DNA from: Gracilibacillus oryzae
GTDB lineage: Bacteria > Bacillota > Bacilli > Bacillales > Amphibacillaceae
Reading direction: 5' to 3'
Assembly: GCF_009498735.1 (NCBI RefSeq)
Contig: NZ_ML762426.1
Coordinates: 124,557 to 163,019, forward strand
DNA length: 38,463 nucleotides
Part shown: positions 1 to 7,347 of the stretch, piece after piece
Numbering within the stretch: the stretch's first letter is position 1
Layout of the letters: every line of letters begins with the position of its first letter
Made by a program: the position numbers and the translations under genes
The notes under the pieces: model-generated
The model's database searches: none
Seen by the model: only the letters and a program-made list of their open reading frames with translations
Told to the model about the DNA's origin: nothing

Positions 1-30
1 ACGTATGACTTAGACCGAAGGAAAAAGCCA

Positions 31-89
31 TAGTTTTTAATCACATTGAGCGAAAGCCGCCGCTCTGAGCGGGATAAACGTAAAAACTA
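31..89 (+). promoter_or_regulatory. Structured leader upstream of rplT (candidate L20 autoregulatory element)
   Basis: A perfect 9-bp inverted repeat, TAGTTTTTA at 31-39 and TAAAAACTA at 81-89, encloses two mutually exclusive small hairpins: GAGCG 48-52 with CGCTC 61-65, and CCGCT 60-64 with AGCGG 68-72. The structure ends about 26 nt before the rplT Shine-Dalgarno. In Bacillus, L20 represses its own operon through a leader upstream of infC, and in E. coli L20 binds RNA near rpmI. A translational L20 site here is inference. The first bases could be the 3' end of rpmI, but no reading frame is convincing. Confidence 0.4.
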
Positions 90-128
90 CAATCTTAGAA
101 TCGTCGATATATATAGGAGGGAATTATT

Positions 129-485
129 ATGCCACGTGTTAAAGGTGGAACAGTTACGCGTAAACGTCGTAAACGTATATTAAAGCTAGCTAAAGGTTAT
201 TATGGAGCGAAACACTCGCTATTTAAAACAGCAAAACAACAAGTTATGAAGTCAGGTCAGTATGCTTACCGTGACCGTCGTCAGAAAAAACGTGATTTCC
301 GTAAATTATGGATCGCACGTATCAATGCGGCAGCTCGTTTAAACGATCTTTCATACAGCCGTTTCATGCATGGTTTAAAATTAGCTGGTATCGAAGTAAA
401 CCGTAAAATGCTAGCTGACTTAGCAATAAATGATGACAAAGCATTTGCGAGCTTAGCAGAGCAAGCAAAAGCAGCATTAAAATAA
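129..485 (+). CDS. rplT: 50S ribosomal protein L20
   Basis: This is bacterial ribosomal protein bL20, 118 residues, the normal family length. It binds 23S rRNA early in large-subunit assembly. The N-terminal half is a long basic extension (start [19 protein letters not shown], then [13 protein letters not shown]), followed by the globular RNA-binding part with [18 protein letters not shown]. The start is fixed by AGGAGG at 115-120, eight bases upstream of the ATG. It is normally the last gene of infC-rpmI-rplT, and a strong terminator at 505-545 fits that. A structured leader lies directly upstream. Identity is certain from the conserved sequence. Confidence 0.98.
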   Translation: MPRVKGGTVTRKRRKRILKLAKGYYGAKHSLFKTAKQQVMKSGQYAYRDRRQKKRDFRKLWIARINAAARLNDLSYSRFMHGLKLAGIEVNRKMLADLAINDDKAFASLAEQAKAALK

Positions 486-504
486 ATACCAATTTAGACA
501 GTTG

Positions 505-545
505 AAAGGATTGTTTCATCACTATAGATGGAACAATCCTTTTCT
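505..545 (+). terminator. Rho-independent terminator after rplT
   Basis: A 16-bp stem (505-520 with 527-542) contains one G-U pair and a six-base loop, ACTATA. It is followed by a T-rich end (TTTTC). It closes the ribosomal protein operon. Confidence 0.9.
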
Positions 546-585
546 TATGAGGTAAGATAGTATAAGATTTTGGCTATATGATGTT

Positions 586-641
586 CGCTGACAGAAACGT
601 CCACGTCCGGATACAGCGCCCAGAGACTAGGCGACTTCCCG
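586..641. repeat. GC-rich intergenic element, possible dispersed repeat
   Basis: This stretch is GC-rich compared with its surroundings. It has a tandem ACGTCC ACGTCC, a short inverted pair (GCGCC and GGCG around CAGAGACTA), and ends in GCGACTTCCCG at 631-641. That 11-mer is the exact reverse complement of the core of the 21-bp array at 13032-13422 (CGGGAAGTCGC). It looks like a degenerate copy of a dispersed intergenic repeat. That is inference from composition and the shared 11-mer only. Confidence 0.3.
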
Positions 642-671
642 AAATAAAATAGAAGAAAAGTTGGTGAGATA

Positions 672-1394
672 ATGGATACAGGCATGATAGGTATATCGAT
701 CCTAATGGGATGGGTGTTAACTATTTACGGTGGTTTAACATTCCTTATTGTTAAAAAGAAAAATTATGATCTTATTAGCGGATTTGCCAATAGACCGGAA
801 GAAGAAAAACAATATCTGATAGAAAATGGTTACACCCAGTCTCTGGGAAGAGTATTAGTTATCAGTTTTTTTCTGCTGTTCATTTCCATTATTCTTATGT
901 TCATCCCCATTTCATTTGGTCTGGAATCAGGATTGGCCATTTTCATCCTCTTTCTTTTTGGTGGATTGCTCTGGATTCAGAAATACGAAGTGCCAGCCAA
1001 ACGAAAGAAAGGTTATTGGACTGCAGGCATCGTTTTTACAGTGATTATCCTTCTTTGCATTGGATTGACCATAATAGGATTAAGAGAAAACGAAATAACA
1101 GTAGAAGACCAATCTTTCACTATTTCAGGTCTTTATGGAGATGAATGGCCAGTTGATGAAATTAATAGTGTAACGAAATTAGACAGCTTACCAGATATTG
1201 AGTACAAAACAAATGGATTTGCCATTGGTCCTGTCTATAAAGGTAAATTTAAAGTGGAAGGATTAGGAATTGGGTTATTATTCCTAACTGGGAAGTCTTC
1301 TGCTTATGTTCTAATCGAAACAGAAGATAGTTTTATCTTGTTTAATCGCAATAACGAACAAGAATTAGAAAAGATATATCAAACACTAAGATAG
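672..1394 (+). CDS. DUF3784-like membrane protein with a C-terminal PH-like domain
   Basis: A 240-residue membrane protein. Residues about 1-70 resemble DUF3784: an N-terminal helix, a Lys-rich loop, a soluble stretch with FANRPEEEK, then a second helix. Further hydrophobic segments follow at roughly 55-80, 85-100 and 115-137. The last about 95 residues (from ENEITVEDQSFTISGLYG) are soluble beta-rich sequence typical of bacterial PH-like domains that sit after transmembrane helices. The start has only a weak GGTGAG ribosome site. It lies between rplT and ysdA, where B. subtilis has no gene, so it is an insertion relative to that order. Function is unknown; family assignment is from pattern recognition. 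Confidence 0.7.
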   Translation: MDTGMIGISILMGWVLTIYGGLTFLIVKKKNYDLISGFANRPEEEKQYLIENGYTQSLGRVLVISFFLLFISIILMFIPISFGLESGLAIFILFLFGGLLWIQKYEVPAKRKKGYWTAGIVFTVIILLCIGLTIIGLRENEITVEDQSFTISGLYGDEWPVDEINSVTKLDSLPDIEYKTNGFAIGPVYKGKFKVEGLGIGLLFLTGKSSAYVLIETEDSFILFNRNNEQELEKIYQTLR

Positions 1395-1403
1395 GAGAGG
1401 GTC

Positions 1404-1670
1404 ATGCTGCTAATTATATATTTTATTGTAATCAATGTAATTGCATTCATGGTAATGGGAATTGATAAGAGAAAAGCGAGGAAGCATAAATGGCGTATAC
1501 CAGAAAGCAGGATATGGCTTATTGCAATTATTGGCGGTGCAATCGGGGCAACATTTGGTATGAATTTTTTTCGACATAAAACGAAACATAGAAGTTTCCG
1601 GTTCTTCTTGCCTGTATTAGCTGTTATAGATACAGGTCTTCTGATTTGGTTGAAATTCTTCGTGTCATAA
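1404..1670 (+). CDS. ysdA: DUF1294 small membrane protein YsdA
   Basis: An 88-residue protein of the DUF1294 family, the same length as B. subtilis YsdA (89 residues), which occupies the same place after rplT. An N-terminal transmembrane helix is followed by the family motif MGIDKRKA, then the GGAIGATFGMNFFRHKTKH motif and a C-terminal helix. A GGAGAG ribosome site lies just upstream, and the gene starts nine bases after the preceding stop, so the two are probably co-transcribed. The molecular function of the family is not known. Position and sequence together make the assignment firm. Confidence 0.85.
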   Translation: MLLIIYFIVINVIAFMVMGIDKRKARKHKWRIPESRIWLIAIIGGAIGATFGMNFFRHKTKHRSFRFFLPVLAVIDTGLLIWLKFFVS

Positions 1671-1717
1671 CAGCATTACCCTTGTCATAAGCTATAAGCA
1701 GGGGGAGTGATCTGATT

Positions 1718-2290
1718 ATGCATCTAGATTGGCTGACAGACATCAAGGTTATTGAAGAATACTTCTATCTTGCTCCATTTGCTTTTATTTTGCTTCATTT
1801 GCTGCGTCCGGTTTTCTTCCTGCCAGTACTATTGTTATGTGTTACGGGCGGGATACTGTTCGGTACAATTGCAGGTACGATTTATTCTGTAATTGGGCTT
1901 GTCTTATCAAGTGCTGTTTTTTATTTTATTATGCGTAAGTTTCCAGTCCTCTATCGAAGATGTCAAAGAATCGAGCAGAAGTTTTTTGGGAAATCAACAA
2001 AATTAACGATATGGCAAATCAGCCTTTTAAGAATGTTACCATTTATGCACTTTCATCTTTTATCATTCTGTATATTTGAAATGACGGATAGCTTTTTTGC
2101 ATATTTAAGGACAACAGTCGTTACTGTTATCCCATTAGCTGTAATCTACACGGCCTTTGGCCAGACATTGCAAAGTCTCTCCATCATTTATATGGCTCCA
2201 TTATGTGCCATCATTCTCATTCTTACATATATTTGCCGCCGCCGTCAGACGATCATTAAATGGCAGACATTTTTTTCGCCTACTTCTTAG
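1718..2290 (+). CDS. TVP38/TMEM64 (VTT/DedA-like) membrane protein
   Basis: A 190-residue integral membrane protein of the TVP38/TMEM64 (SNARE-associated, VTT domain) family. Helices are near residues 15-50, 55-72, 100-118, 130-150 and 155-172. The VTT core is visible as the re-entrant glycine-rich stretch TGGILFGTIAGTIYS, followed by SSAVFYFIMRKFP and the LLRMLPFMHFHLLSF segment (usually R-x-x-P-x-x-P-F). Family members are linked to lipid or undecaprenyl-phosphate handling, but no role can be assigned here. The start follows a GGGGGAG ribosome site. It converges on ysdB with only four bases between the stop codons. Confidence 0.8.
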   Translation: MHLDWLTDIKVIEEYFYLAPFAFILLHLLRPVFFLPVLLLCVTGGILFGTIAGTIYSVIGLVLSSAVFYFIMRKFPVLYRRCQRIEQKFFGKSTKLTIWQISLLRMLPFMHFHLLSFCIFEMTDSFFAYLRTTVVTVIPLAVIYTAFGQTLQSLSIIYMAPLCAIILILTYICRRRQTIIKWQTFFSPTS

Positions 2291-2294
2291 GAAA

Positions 2295-2675
2295 TTAAAG
2301 ATGTAGGCGATTAATCGGATGCTTCCAATCAATTTCAGCATGAGGATAGCGGATAAGAATTTCTTTTTCTAAAAAATAGAGATCCTGTCGCTCAAATCCT
2401 TTTAACCGTTCCGGATTATGTGTGTGCATCACAATATGTGTTACCTCAAAAGCTTCTTCTGTTGTCCCTAAATATTTCTCCCCTTCGAAAAGGAACCCAT
2501 TATAGGTAATAAAGAAATTCTTCTTGATGTTATCATTGTAATCAAGAAAAAAGAATTCTTTCTTTTCTTGTGCCACTTCCAATTTTCGTTTAGGATTAAT
2601 TAAATATTTATATGCTGTATAAATTAATACTATGATTGCAATAAGAACAAGCAATCGAAATAACAGGACAATCAT
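2295..2675 (-). CDS. ysdB: Sigma-W pathway protein YsdB
   Basis: Homologue of B. subtilis YsdB (130 residues there, 126 here) in the same chromosomal place. An N-terminal transmembrane helix (MIVLLFRLLVLIAIIVLIY) is followed by the conserved PKRKLE.AQE.K.F.FLD, a KNFF.TY.G..FEGEKYLG motif and a C-terminal LEKEILIRYPHAEIDWKHPI. A longer reading from 2753 is possible. I chose 2675 because AGGAG lies 10 bases upstream, the residue after it begins the helix, and the length then matches the family. A sigma-W-type promoter lies about 49 bases upstream. The biochemical role is unknown; in B. subtilis the gene belongs to the cell-envelope stress regulon. Confidence 0.88.
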   Translation of the reverse strand: MIVLLFRLLVLIAIIVLIYTAYKYLINPKRKLEVAQEKKEFFFLDYNDNIKKNFFITYNGFLFEGEKYLGTTEEAFEVTHIVMHTHNPERLKGFERQDLYFLEKEILIRYPHAEIDWKHPINRLHL

Positions 2676-2723
2676 CTCCGGTCCACTCCTTTTTTGTATG
2701 TAGGGCGTGTCTTTTAATCTCTT

Positions 2724-2752
2724 TATACGAATGAGCAAGGGCAAAGGTTTCA
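2724..2752 (-). promoter_or_regulatory. ECF sigma-W-type promoter for ysdB
   Basis: Read on the minus strand, TGAAAC (2752-2747) and CGTATA (2729-2724) are separated by 17 bases. The sigma-W consensus is TGAAAC, a 16-17 base spacer, CGTA. The start of transcription would fall about 40 bases upstream of the ysdB ATG. In B. subtilis ysdB is a sigma-W target, so this is a conserved regulon assignment supported directly by the sequence. Confidence 0.8.
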
Positions 2753-2769
2753 AAAAAAATAAAAAAACA

Positions 2770-2778
2770 TGCTATAAT
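2770..2778 (+). promoter_or_regulatory. Extended -10 promoter for the dUTPase gene
   Basis: TGCTATAAT is a perfect extended -10 element 30 bases upstream of the dUTPase ATG. The -35 region is A-rich without a clear TTGACA. It is divergent from, and about 20 bases away from, the -35 of the sigma-W promoter for ysdB. Confidence 0.55.
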
Positions 2779-2808
2779 AATAATAGACCAGCAGAAAAGA
2801 GGTGCGAA

Positions 2809-3294
2809 ATGGACTGGCAAAAATTATTCCAGATGCAGCAGGACTTAGATCATTATATCTTACAACAGCATGATTTGAAAAATGAAGAGGTCTTTGAAAA
2901 GAAAGTTTTAGCCCTTCTTGTCGAGATTGGAGAACTTGCCAATGAAACGAGATGTTTCAAATATTGGAGTCTGAAGTCAGCAAGTCCCAAGAAGGTTATT
3001 GCGGAAGAATACGTTGACGGCATACACTTTATTTTATCCATTGGTCTTGTGTTAGGCATAGAAGATTACCAAGATCATATTTCCAGGGCAGAAGCTGACA
3101 CGACAACAATGTTCCTCCATGTTTATGAAGCTGTTACTGTGCTGAAGAATGAACGGACAAAAGCTTCATTTGATAAACTATTCTATACATATTTACAATT
3201 AGGTGATAATTTAGGCTTTACTACAGAAGATATAAAGAACGCATATATTGAAAAAAATAAAATCAATTTTGATAGACAAAATTCAGGATATTAA
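2809..3294 (+). CDS. Dimeric (all-alpha) dUTP diphosphatase
   Basis: A 161-residue all-alpha NTP pyrophosphatase of the dUTPase_2 type, which hydrolyses dUTP to dUMP and pyrophosphate and keeps uracil out of DNA. The Mg-binding motifs are visible: EIGELANE near residues 43-50 followed by FKYW, and EEYVDGIHF in the next helix. Reading could begin at 2707, but the ATG at 2809 has AGAGGTG at the right distance and begins MDWQKLFQMQ as in the family. It forms a likely unit with the M42 peptidase 18 bases downstream. B. subtilis itself uses trimeric dUTPases, so this is a lineage difference. Confidence 0.88.
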   Translation: MDWQKLFQMQQDLDHYILQQHDLKNEEVFEKKVLALLVEIGELANETRCFKYWSLKSASPKKVIAEEYVDGIHFILSIGLVLGIEDYQDHISRAEADTTTMFLHVYEAVTVLKNERTKASFDKLFYTYLQLGDNLGFTTEDIKNAYIEKNKINFDRQNSGY

Positions 3295-3312
3295 GCTTAG
3301 GAGGATGATAAA

Positions 3313-4389
3313 ATGGATGAAATGTTAACAATGCTGAAAGAACTTACTGATGCAAGAGGGATTCCAGGGAATGAAAAGGAAGCACGCGAAGTAATGTCCA
3401 AATGGATCACACCATATGCAGATCGTGTTTATACAGATAATTTAGGAAGTCTGATCGCAGAGAAAGTGGGACAAGAAAACGGACCGAAGATTATGATTGC
3501 TGGTCACTTGGATGAAGTAGGATTTATGGTAACAAGAATTGATGATAAAGGCTTTGTCTATTTCCAGACAGTTGGCGGCTGGTGGAGCCAGGTAATGCTG
3601 GCACAGCGTGTAACCATTATGACGAGAAAAGGTGATGTGACAGGGATTATCGGATCAAAGCCACCACACATCTTATCACCGGAAGCACGCAAAAAGCCTG
3701 TTGATATAAAGGATATGTTTATTGATATCGGTGCAACAAGTAAAGAAGAAGCAGAAGAATTTGGTGTGCTTCCAGGTGATTCAATTGTCCCGTATTTTGA
3801 ATTTACCCAAATGAAAAATGAAAAACTGTTGCTTGCAAAAGCGTGGGATAACCGGATTGGCTGTGCCATCGCGATCGAAGTATTAAAACGATTAAAAGGA
3901 GAAAGTCATCCAAATATCGTTTATGGAGTGGCAACAGTCCAGGAAGAAGTAGGCCTTCGCGGTGCCAAAACAGCAACAAATACAATCCAGCCAGATATCG
4001 GATTTGCAGTGGATGTTGGAATTGCTGGTGATACACCTGGAATCTCTGCTAAAGAAGCTGATAGCAAAATCGGGGACGGCCCGCAAATTATTCTGTATGA
4101 TGCTTCCATGGTTTCCCATAAAGGGTTGCGTGACTTTGTTGTGAAAACAGCTGACACTCACAATATCCCTTATCAGTACGCAACGATGGCTGGCGGTGGT
4201 ACAGACTCTGGCTCGATCCATGTTACGGCAAACGGAGTTCCAGCACTGTCGATAACAGTTGCGACAAGATACATCCATACACATGCTGCTATTTTACATC
4301 GTGATGATTTTGAGAATGCAGTTCGATTAATTGTCGAAGTTATTAAAGATCTAGATAAAGATAAAGTAACGAATATTACATTTGATTAA
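3313..4389 (+). CDS. ysdC: M42 family metallo-aminopeptidase YsdC
   Basis: A 358-residue cytosolic M42 aminopeptidase (YsdC/FrvX/CelM group), a di-metal exopeptidase acting on peptide N-termini. Metal-ligand and catalytic motifs appear in order: GHLDEVGF near residue 66, AWDNRIG near 179, EEVGLRGA near 213 (catalytic Glu and ligand), a VDVG motif near 235, and HTHAA near 323. GGGTDSG near 296 is also typical. AGGAGG precedes the ATG. The position after ysdB and before abnA matches B. subtilis. A terminator lies ten bases after the stop. Some relatives are annotated as endoglucanase M or glutamyl aminopeptidase; the peptidase role is the supported one. Confidence 0.93.
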   Translation: MDEMLTMLKELTDARGIPGNEKEAREVMSKWITPYADRVYTDNLGSLIAEKVGQENGPKIMIAGHLDEVGFMVTRIDDKGFVYFQTVGGWWSQVMLAQRVTIMTRKGDVTGIIGSKPPHILSPEARKKPVDIKDMFIDIGATSKEEAEEFGVLPGDSIVPYFEFTQMKNEKLLLAKAWDNRIGCAIAIEVLKRLKGESHPNIVYGVATVQEEVGLRGAKTATNTIQPDIGFAVDVGIAGDTPGISAKEADSKIGDGPQIILYDASMVSHKGLRDFVVKTADTHNIPYQYATMAGGGTDSGSIHVTANGVPALSITVATRYIHTHAAILHRDDFENAVRLIVEVIKDLDKDKVTNITFD

Positions 4390-4398
4390 TAATAAAAG

Positions 4399-4437
4399 AA
4401 AGCTTGTAATAGCAAAAGCTGTTGCAAGCTTTTTTTA
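4399..4437 (+). terminator. Rho-independent terminator after ysdC
   Basis: An 11-bp stem, 4399-4409 with 4422-4432, with one G-U pair and a 12-base loop, followed by a run of T to 4437. Confidence 0.9.
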
Positions 4438-4544
4438 TTGGTTAGAAGAGAATAGTATAGAAGAACTATAAGATAGAAAAACAAATAAAAATAGTGATAG
4501 AGTAACTTGTCATTCCAGCTAATCTGTTGTAAAGTATAGTTAAC

Positions 4545-4556
4545 TTATGCGTATAT
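4545..4556. promoter_or_regulatory. Upstream AraR-like operator half of a pair
   Basis: TTATGCGTATAT differs by two bases from the perfect palindrome at 4679-4690. The two centres are 134 bp apart. B. subtilis AraR binds palindromes with a central TACGTA, often in pairs that loop. The 4390-4713 gap otherwise holds the ysdC terminator and AT-rich DNA. A weak promoter, TTGATG (4561-4566) with TACAAA (4583-4588), could lie just after this site. The operator assignment is inference. Confidence 0.35.
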
Positions 4557-4662
4557 CAAATTGATGAATACTTTACTTAGTTTACAAAATAGTTAATTAA
4601 GTGATAGAGATATTAATTTACTAATTTGAATTCTAAATGCTTTTATTTCTTTCACAGGGAAA

Positions 4663-4676
4663 TGAAAACGTTTAAT
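4663..4676 (+). promoter_or_regulatory. Candidate catabolite responsive element (cre) before the arabinanase gene
   Basis: TGAAAACGTTTAAT matches the CcpA consensus TGWAARCGYTWNCW at all but one position. It sits 38 bases upstream of the arabinanase ATG, a location suited to blocking initiation or elongation. CcpA repression of an extracellular polysaccharide hydrolase is expected from known biology; binding here is inferred. Confidence 0.55.
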
Positions 4677-4678
4677 AA

Positions 4679-4690
4679 TTATACGTATAA
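4679..4690. promoter_or_regulatory. AraR-like palindromic operator
   Basis: TTATACGTATAA is a perfect 12-bp palindrome with the TACGTA centre of AraR operators (consensus ATTTGTACGTACAAAT). It lies two bases after the cre and 24 bases before the arabinanase ATG. Outer positions match AraR only partly. No araR gene is in the window. Confidence 0.45.
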
Positions 4691-4713
4691 GAAATATACT
4701 TAGGAGGTAAAAC

Positions 4714-7314
4714 ATGAAAAAATTATTTGTGTTGTTCATACTTGTTATCGTACTAACTGGGTGCACAAATGTAAGCGCAACCGATCTGCCTGAGGAGGAA
4801 AAACCGCAGTTTACGAATGTTTCTGTTCATGATCCATCCGTTATAAAAGCAGAAGATTCCTACTATATTTTTGGTTCACATCTTGCTGCAGCAAAAACAG
4901 AGGATTTACTACAATGGGAGCAGATAGAAGGAGATGGAGCAACACCTGCAAATTCGCTATTTGAAGATGTTACAAAAGAATTGGAAGAAGCATTAACCTG
5001 GGCACAGACAGATACATTATGGGCACCAGATGTCATCCAATTGAAGGAAGACGGGAAATATTACATGTATTATAATGCTTGCCATGGAAGTTCACCACGC
5101 TCTGCAATGGGGATAGCGGTCAGCGATCATCCAGAAGGCCCTTATGAAGATTTAGGGCTCATTTTACGATCAGGGATGACTTTAGAAGAGTCAGCGACTG
5201 TTGATGGAACTCCATATGACGAAGCACATTATCCAGAGGTCTATGATGCAACAGTCCATCCTAATGTTGTAGATCCTAGCGTATTTTACGGACAGGACGG
5301 CAAGTTATGGATGGTTTATGGTTCCTATTCAGGTGGTATTTTTATTTTAGAATTAGATCCTGAGACAGGTTTTCCGATTGAAGGGCAAGGATATGGGAAA
5401 AAACTGTTAGGTGGAAACCATAGTCGAATCGAAGCACCGTATATTGTTTACAATGAAGAGACTGAATATTACTATTTATACTTATCATATGGCGGTTTAG
5501 CAGCTGATGGCGGATACAACGTGAGGGTTGCTCGCTCTGAGAATCCTGATGGACCGTATGTCGATATTCAAGGTAACGAGATGATTAATACAAAAGGGGC
5601 AGAAGGGACATTTTTTGATGATGAATCAATTGCGCCTACAGGTACCAAACTAATTGGCAATCACCAATTTGACACGAATTTTGGTGAACAAGGGACTCCA
5701 ACAGGATATGTCTCACCAGGTCATAATTCCGTTTATTATGATCAAGAAACAGGAGAGCAGTTCCTTATTTTTCACACACGCTTTCCAAATCGTGGAGAAG
5801 AGCATGAGGTACGTGTGCACCCTGTTTATATGAATGGTAATGGCTGGCCTGTTGCTGCACCATACCGATATACTGGACAGGAAGATACACAAGTAACTGA
5901 GGCTGATATTGTCGGCAGTTATAAATTTGTAGCATTCCGTTCGGAAATCTCAGCAGAATTAGCTCATTCCGTTCCGATCACTTTACAAGAAGATGGTACA
6001 ATAACAGGAAATGCAGAAGGAACATGGCAGCTGACAGAAGATAATTTAATCACATTGCAGATTGATGAGACAGTATATGAAGGTGTTGCATTAAAACAAT
6101 GGGATCCAACTACACAATCAAAAACCACTACTTTTACAGCAGTTGGAGAAAATGGTCTATCTGTATGGGGAAGTCAGTCTCCTGAATTGGATTATACCGA
6201 TCAAGAAGTTGCAGATATTGTCAGTGGAAATTTAACACTTGGTGATACGTCAAATGTGGCTGGTAACTTAACATTACCAACAGAAGGTGCACAAGAGACA
6301 GTCATACAATGGGAATCTTCTAATCCGTCTATTGTAACAGAGGAAGGGATTGTTAACCGTCCTGCATATGGAGAAGAAGCAGTAACAGTCACATTAACAG
6401 GAACTGTTACAAAGGGAACCGCGTCTAGTACAAAAACGTTTGACCTTACGGTGATACCTCAATCATTACAAGGTCTGGCGGCACATTACCAATTTGAACA
6501 AGACTTAACAGATTCAGAAAATCGTGTGTCGGCAGGTGTGGAAACAGGACCTTTACTTAATGATGTAACAAACGGAAATATCTCATATGAACAAGGAAAA
6601 TCAGGTTATGCAGCTAAGTTCGACGGACAGTCAGGAATCCGGTTAGCAGATGGGTTAATAGCAAGTGATCGTTATACTGTATCATTCTGGATGAAACCAG
6701 AAGCTTTAACGGATTTTACGACAACATTTTTCGGGGCAGAGACCACTGAAAAATGGGTAAGCTTTGTTCCAGGTGGTCTAAATAATAATGACCAAGCTCT
6801 TCTGTGGGCTGGGACGAACTGGTTTGAAGGCAGTTCGGAAACAACACTTCCGTTAAATGAATGGAGTCATGTTGCCTTCTCAAATAATCAGGGAGAATTA
6901 TTGATTTATATCAATGGTGAGCAAAAAGCGAACATCTCCAATTTTCCGGATCAATTCAATCGACCGGATAGTGTTTTCAGTCTTGGGGTAAATTACTGGG
7001 ATCAGCCATACAAGGGATTGATTGATGAGGTAATAGTTTATAATAATATGACGTTATCCAATGAAGAAATTCAGTCATACTATGAAACAATGCAATTACC
7101 TGTTGATAAGTCCAGCTTATTAGCTGTAGTCCAGGAAGCGAAGGAAAAAGTGAAAGATGATCGATATGCCTATGGTTTAAGAAAGAAATTGGCTCGTAAT
7201 CTTGAATCGATTGAACCGGTGATGGATGAAATGTCTCAAGCAGAAGTGGATGAAGCAACAGAAACGTTGCAGAAAGCCATTGATAAATTAAAACTAAAAG
7301 GTAAATATAAATAA
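4714..7314 (+). CDS. Modular lipoprotein arabinan endo-1,5-alpha-L-arabinosidase (GH43)
   Basis: An 866-residue surface enzyme that should cut the alpha-1,5-arabinan backbone. A lipoprotein signal ends in LTGC with Cys17 as the lipid anchor. The GH43 five-bladed propeller spans about 35-360. Likely catalytic residues are Asp40 (HDPS), Asp187 (VVDPSV) and Glu240 (RIEAPY); the Asp-to-Glu spacing of 53 equals that of B. subtilis Abn2 (171 and 224). A GH43 C-terminal lipocalin-like domain (about 390-490), a bacterial Ig-like domain (about 495-585), a LamG-type jelly roll (about 590-790) and a FIVAR-like helical tail (about 800-866) follow. It sits where abnA is in B. subtilis, but the araABDLMNPQ-abfA genes are missing, and the domain layout is closer to Abn2 than to AbnA. 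cre-like and AraR-like sites are upstream. Confidence 0.9.
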   Translation: MKKLFVLFILVIVLTGCTNVSATDLPEEEKPQFTNVSVHDPSVIKAEDSYYIFGSHLAAAKTEDLLQWEQIEGDGATPANSLFEDVTKELEEALTWAQTDTLWAPDVIQLKEDGKYYMYYNACHGSSPRSAMGIAVSDHPEGPYEDLGLILRSGMTLEESATVDGTPYDEAHYPEVYDATVHPNVVDPSVFYGQDGKLWMVYGSYSGGIFILELDPETGFPIEGQGYGKKLLGGNHSRIEAPYIVYNEETEYYYLYLSYGGLAADGGYNVRVARSENPDGPYVDIQGNEMINTKGAEGTFFDDESIAPTGTKLIGNHQFDTNFGEQGTPTGYVSPGHNSVYYDQETGEQFLIFHTRFPNRGEEHEVRVHPVYMNGNGWPVAAPYRYTGQEDTQVTEADIVGSYKFVAFRSEISAELAHSVPITLQEDGTITGNAEGTWQLTEDNLITLQIDETVYEGVALKQWDPTTQSKTTTFTAVGENGLSVWGSQSPELDYTDQEVADIVSGNLTLGDTSNVAGNLTLPTEGAQETVIQWESSNPSIVTEEGIVNRPAYGEEAVTVTLTGTVTKGTASSTKTFDLTVIPQSLQGLAAHYQFEQDLTDSENRVSAGVETGPLLNDVTNGNISYEQGKSGYAAKFDGQSGIRLADGLIASDRYTVSFWMKPEALTDFTTTFFGAETTEKWVSFVPGGLNNNDQALLWAGTNWFEGSSETTLPLNEWSHVAFSNNQGELLIYINGEQKANISNFPDQFNRPDSVFSLGVNYWDQPYKGLIDEVIVYNNMTLSNEEIQSYYETMQLPVDKSSLLAVVQEAKEKVKDDRYAYGLRKKLARNLESIEPVMDEMSQAEVDEATETLQKAIDKLKLKGKYK

Positions 7315-7318
7315 CAAA

Positions 7319-7347
7319 AAAAGCGACAGATTCCGTCTGTCGCTTTT
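7319..7347. terminator. Bidirectional terminator between arabinanase and transglycosylase genes
   Basis: A perfect 12-bp stem, 7319-7330 with 7336-7347, loop TTCCG, with A and T runs on the two sides. It serves both converging genes and overlaps the stop codon of the minus-strand gene. Confidence 0.9.

Noticed and set aside
1-33. 3' end of rpmI (ribosomal protein L35)
   Set aside because: Expected from gene order, but too few codons are present and none of the three frames has a recognisable L35 C-terminus.
2276-2310. Hairpin TCGCCTAC/GTAGGCGA over the converging stops of the VTT and ysdB genes as a terminator
   Set aside because: The 8-bp stem is real, but the loop is 19 bases and neither strand has a following T run, so I did not call a terminator.
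3558-4284. Several antisense frames within ysdC
   Set aside because: No ribosome sites or protein-like character; the plus strand is a clear M42 peptidase.
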